A stretch of 64,000 bases of DNA from Diploscapter coronatus (lineage: Eukaryota; Nematoda; Chromadorea; Rhabditida; Rhabditidae), in assembly GCA_964036155.1 (NCBI GenBank), contig OZ038422.1, positions 71,137,201 to 71,201,200 of the forward strand. The letters run 5' to 3'. Under the pieces are notes generated by a model. It worked only from the letters and a program-made list of their open reading frames with translations, had not been told where the DNA came from and did not search any database. Made by a program: the position numbers and the translations under genes. Shown one piece after another: positions 60,242 through 64,000 of this stretch (the stretch's first letter is position 1; every line of letters starts with the position of its first letter).

Positions 60242-62904
60242 ATGACAATCTCATATTCTGGCAATTTTGTGAGGTTGTTATTACGTTGGAAAGGGTCGAT
60301 TTGGCGATCAACCTGGAGGTCAGGCATAACATATTTTTGGATTAAGGATACGAGAAAATTGTGATGGGGTAGATCGAATGAGATTTCTGACAATAGTCCG
60401 CTCTAGATCTGATTCTGGCAACAAATGACGTGTTTGAAGCTGTATTGCTATTTAGAGAACTCGTCGGATATCTTCTAATCTATTATGCAATTCGTCTGTT
60501 CTACCTTAAAGGAATAGATTTGATTGCGGATGACGAGAATAACGCGAAGGACATGAGGAGCAAATTCGAAGCGTTCTGTCGAAAATGCGACGGATATACG
60601 AAATTGATTCCTCTAACATTTCTACTGGGTTTCTACGTCAGTAATGGTAAATTTACTAGCTAGCTCGCATGAAGAGAACTTCTTTTCGTTTACAGTGGTG
60701 TCGAGATGGTGGCAGCAGTTTCAAAATCTCAACTGGTAATTAACTAATTTTGAAAATTCAAAACTACAAGTTGTTTCAAGTTTATCTTCCCAATTTACTT
60801 TTTGAATAACTTTTTATTTTTGATTCAAATTGAGTACGGTTTTTTGCATGGTGCTCCCCTTACCTAATGGTTTTTTTGGTATAACTCTTGAGTCGAAACC
60901 AATTATCCATATCCATAAAATCATCTGTTTTTGAAAAGTTCATTTTTGATATCTAAGAAAATTTTCAATAATTCATATCTCCCTGTGTGTACATATTCTA
61001 GAATAAGTTCTGGAACAAAAGTTGATAAACTTGAAACACCCTGTATTTGAACTTCAGGCCAGAAGATCTCCTCGCGGTGTTATGCACGTTCCTGCATGCA
61101 AACGACGAAAAGTCTCAGAAACGACGACACGCAATCGCTCGATATCTGAATCTGTCAGCTGCATTGGCTTTGTAGGATAAATTTTGTTGGAAAAATTATT
61201 CAATCTCGGCGATTCAGACGAGACGTCTCGAGCAAAGTCCGTCTTCGGTTTCCTCACATTTCGACCTTCGTCACGGCTGGCCTTCTAACGGAAAAGGAAT
61301 GCGAAAAGTTGAAGAAGATTGAAGTGAGAATTATGGCTGTTCGGGATTTTTGGTGTATCGTGAAAAAGTCCGCCTCCTATTCTGATTTCGAAATAACGAA
61401 AAACGAAAAATTATAGTTCCAATTCCAATTTCAAATTTTACATAATTGAAAAATCATAACACCTTTGGTAAGAAATAAAAAAAAATCACCAATCATCAAC
61501 TCGATCAATAGAGAAGTTTTGCTCAGCGCAAGAAAGAACTATGGAAAGGATTCCTCTATTCTCATTTTCTAATCATCATTACCAAAATGCGTAGTTGTGA
61601 TTAGCCTAGACTGATTTAGAAATCAATTTGGTATAAATCTCATTTCTAGGACGAATGTGAGAACATTCGTTGGATGACACCGCTGCATTGGGTTCAACAA
61701 ATCGTTAGGAAGGAAGAAGAGGTTAAATTTGAACCTAAAATTGAAAAAGTAACATGTTTTTCAGGAAAATAAACCAACTGCTGGATTGATGGGAGCCTTC
61801 CTGACGGAGCTCAAAACATTCCGTCAAAATCTCCGCCGACTTTACGTCTATGACTGGATTAATGTCCCACTTGGTAGAGTGCTATAAATTTATTCAATTG
61901 CAGGTTTTTCTATATAACAATTTGATCTGATGGTTCTGTTCAAGATATTACCTGAAAACTTGAACCGAATTTTGGATCTGATAACTACTTTCTAACGGAA
62001 TCCGTTGCAGTTTACACACAAGTAAGCGTTTTTAATTAGGTTTTTTTTCCAACATAACAATACTATGTAAAATATTGCATTTTTAAAACACCTTATGAAA
62101 CTATCTTAGGTGGCCTGCGTTGCTACCTACGCATTCTTCATGTTCAGTTTGTTTGGACGACAAACGCTTCTGCCCGATATCGAAAGTGGAAAGGTGAGAT
62201 AAATTCGTTCTTTATTGAATAAGACTTTCAATTTAGGAGATCGATATTTATTTTCCTATTTTTGCTACTGTGCAGTTTCTGTTTTTTGTGGGGTAATTTT
62301 AAATCATTTACAAATTATCGCTTTTCTTCCCTCATAGATGGTTCAAAGTCGGACAAGATCTCATGCGACCATGGGGACAAGGTTTGAAATTTTCATACAT
62401 CAAAAAAGATCTAAAAAGTTAAAGACGAAGATGATTATGAGGTTAATTATCTGATCGATAGAAACATGGCTGTCTCGTTTGCAATCATCAATAGACTTCA
62501 AACTGAAGAAATAGGTAAGGAAGCAAGAAAAACAAAACGAATCCTTTCAAAACTAATAGACAATTTTTTTGCTCTAGTAACAATATTTTCCCCATCAATT
62601 AGACAACACTTTCAAGAAGTCACGAAAACAGTTAAAATGAGTGAACTGATAAAATTTAGACGAATCCGAAGAAGATGATTTTTGGAAGAATCGAGAATCG
62701 CAACTCCCAACCCTGCCGCACACCTTGCAGAGCAGGAAACTGCGCGAACATGCACCCAAACTGCACTCCTACGTACCTATTGGAACTCAAGAAACGAAAG
62801 AAATGGGAAATGTCCAGTCCAAGTTTTGCAGCATTGAGCAGAAGAAACGGTAAAAACACTTAATCGAAAAAAAATCCCTTGTTTTCAGAGATCTGCATTG
62901 GTGA
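60242..62904 (+). CDS. Bestrophin-family chloride channel, 14 exons, 399 aa
   Basis: Exons: 60242-60318, 60456-60646, 60696-60735, 61058-61171, 61218-61323, 61650-61721, 61765-61873, 62011-62021, 62110-62193, 62237-62292, 62338-62381, 62425-62514, 62660-62849, 62889-62904; all phases agree. Landmarks in order: MTISY then RWKGSIW at the N-terminus, [23 protein letters not shown] in place of [53 protein letters not shown], and the acidic [13 protein letters not shown] stretch that forms the calcium clasp in bestrophins. The C-terminal tail is short. Exon 8 has 11 bases and encodes the invariant VYTQ. Members are pentameric, calcium-gated anion channels of plasma or endomembranes; worms have many copies. 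Confidence 0.93.
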
Positions 62905-64000
62905 TTCGAATGGATTCTTGCGCACTGCCATATCGTTGAAGTTATGCAATATCTCCAAAAATGATCGAAATCTCACTTGGACATCAATTTTGTTTCTTAT
63001 TATCGATTGTTTGTTAGAGTTTATCTTGAAAAAGTTGAAATCTGAAACTATTTGTGCCTATATATTTGTAGTCAATTATAATTAGAGAAGCCAATTGATT
63101 TTCCAAAATTGGTCGGATTGAGTAAACCTGATATCAGTATGATTGGCGAGTTTGTGATAAACTTAACACTTTTTTAGATTTTCAAAAACGGTCCATCCTA
63201 TCAAAAGTTATGTTACTAGAGTTTCGACGTCGTTCATGCCTTCAGAAGGCCTTTTAAAAAAACCGACGACGCCATCATTTCGGGCGTATTTTATTGCTCT
63301 AATTGGTGTTTTGGTTTCATGAGATGATCGACCAATTAACGAGGTAATTAGCTATAACTGAAACGTCGGAAAATTTCATGCGCTTTCTCTTCTTTGAAAA
63401 GGGAGACTTGGCCTCTATGTTTACTTGCATAATGCGGGAAATCTTTATCCAACGCCTTCCGAACATTTCAATCTCCCATCATTTCTTCCAGTCTTCCAGT
63501 TTATTCCTTCTTCCTGATTCAGTTCCCATTCCTATCGTATTTCAGCGTTTCAAGCTCTTCCATTTCTACCTTCTGGTATTTCATCGCTTTCGCTCTTCAA
63601 CGGATCTCGAATTTCAGACAATTTGGAGGAATCCTCTAATCAAATTTTAAAGTGTAAACTAGGAAAGCCGTTTGGAGTAAATTTTGAGATGTCTCTTCTT
63701 GCAGCTCATCAGAATAACATTTACTTCTAATGGGTCTTCAATCTGAGTTGTTTTGAATTCCCAATTCAATGAGTTTCAGCTCATGATTTACTTTGATGCA
63801 TTAGATTTCAGATATAATTTTCCTAGAATGGTATCTGTTTTTTTTTTATAAATATATTGCAACATTATTATCTGAAAAGCGATGCTGACATTAGCTTCCT
63901 CGTCTTTTGAGTCTAAATTAGACAACATCTAAACAAGCCTCGTATATTTAGGGAACTCTTTAATTTGCATTTGACATATTCATTGCATTTTTCTCTAGAT
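62905..64000. other. Intergenic to window end
   Basis: No exon chain visible. The open frame at 63378-63650 lies in CT-rich sequence and shows no family resemblance. Confidence 0.45.

Overview
This window is nuclear DNA of a nematode. Genes are split by GT-AG introns, many of them only 41-60 bases. Several start codons sit just behind a TTTCAG/TTTTAG acceptor, as expected for spliced-leader trans-splicing. The families present (serpentine chemoreceptor-like 7TM proteins, Kunitz proteins, a lactamase-domain protein, MADF, bestrophin) fit a worm. Acceptors are often TTTTAG or even AAG, so this is probably not a Caenorhabditis. All exon models below were built by eye from reading frame, splice sites, phase and family resemblance; no search was run.

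Layout. 1-240: first exon of a basic protein running off the left edge. 2.6-7.6 kb (minus): a beta-lactamase-domain protein, then three small secreted Kunitz proteins. 9.2-13.0 kb (plus): two paralogous 7TM receptors. 13.9-15.1 kb: a Mpv17/PMP22-family protein with a damaged splice acceptor. 16.5-21.3 kb: a 17-exon ZZ zinc-finger/membrane protein. 22.2-24.4 kb: the first member (A) of an unfamiliar secreted family. 24443-24642: 200 N. 24643-39004 repeats 10081-24442 base for base wherever compared. The two copies end exactly at the gap edges, so this is almost certainly two overlapping contigs left unmerged rather than biology. 39.6-51.0 kb: three more members of the secreted family (B, C, D) and an orphan decayed last exon. 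51.1-54.5 kb (minus): a 629-residue secreted, highly charged, low-complexity protein. 55.7-57.7 kb (minus): a MADF-domain protein. 60.2-62.9 kb (plus): a bestrophin. The rest is intergenic.

The most unusual content is the tandem family A-D. The members share a signal peptide, a seven-block exon plan with nearly invariant exon sizes (about 89, 108, 81-84, 87 and 69 bases between variable ends), and an acidic/Gln-rich tail ending in GFFG followed by a basic run. C and D appear to carry an extra intron that leaves an 8-base microexon. Intronic miniature inverted-repeat elements of three kinds (TA-flanked Tc1/mariner-like, an element with 14-base termini, and a long palindrome) are scattered through the genes.
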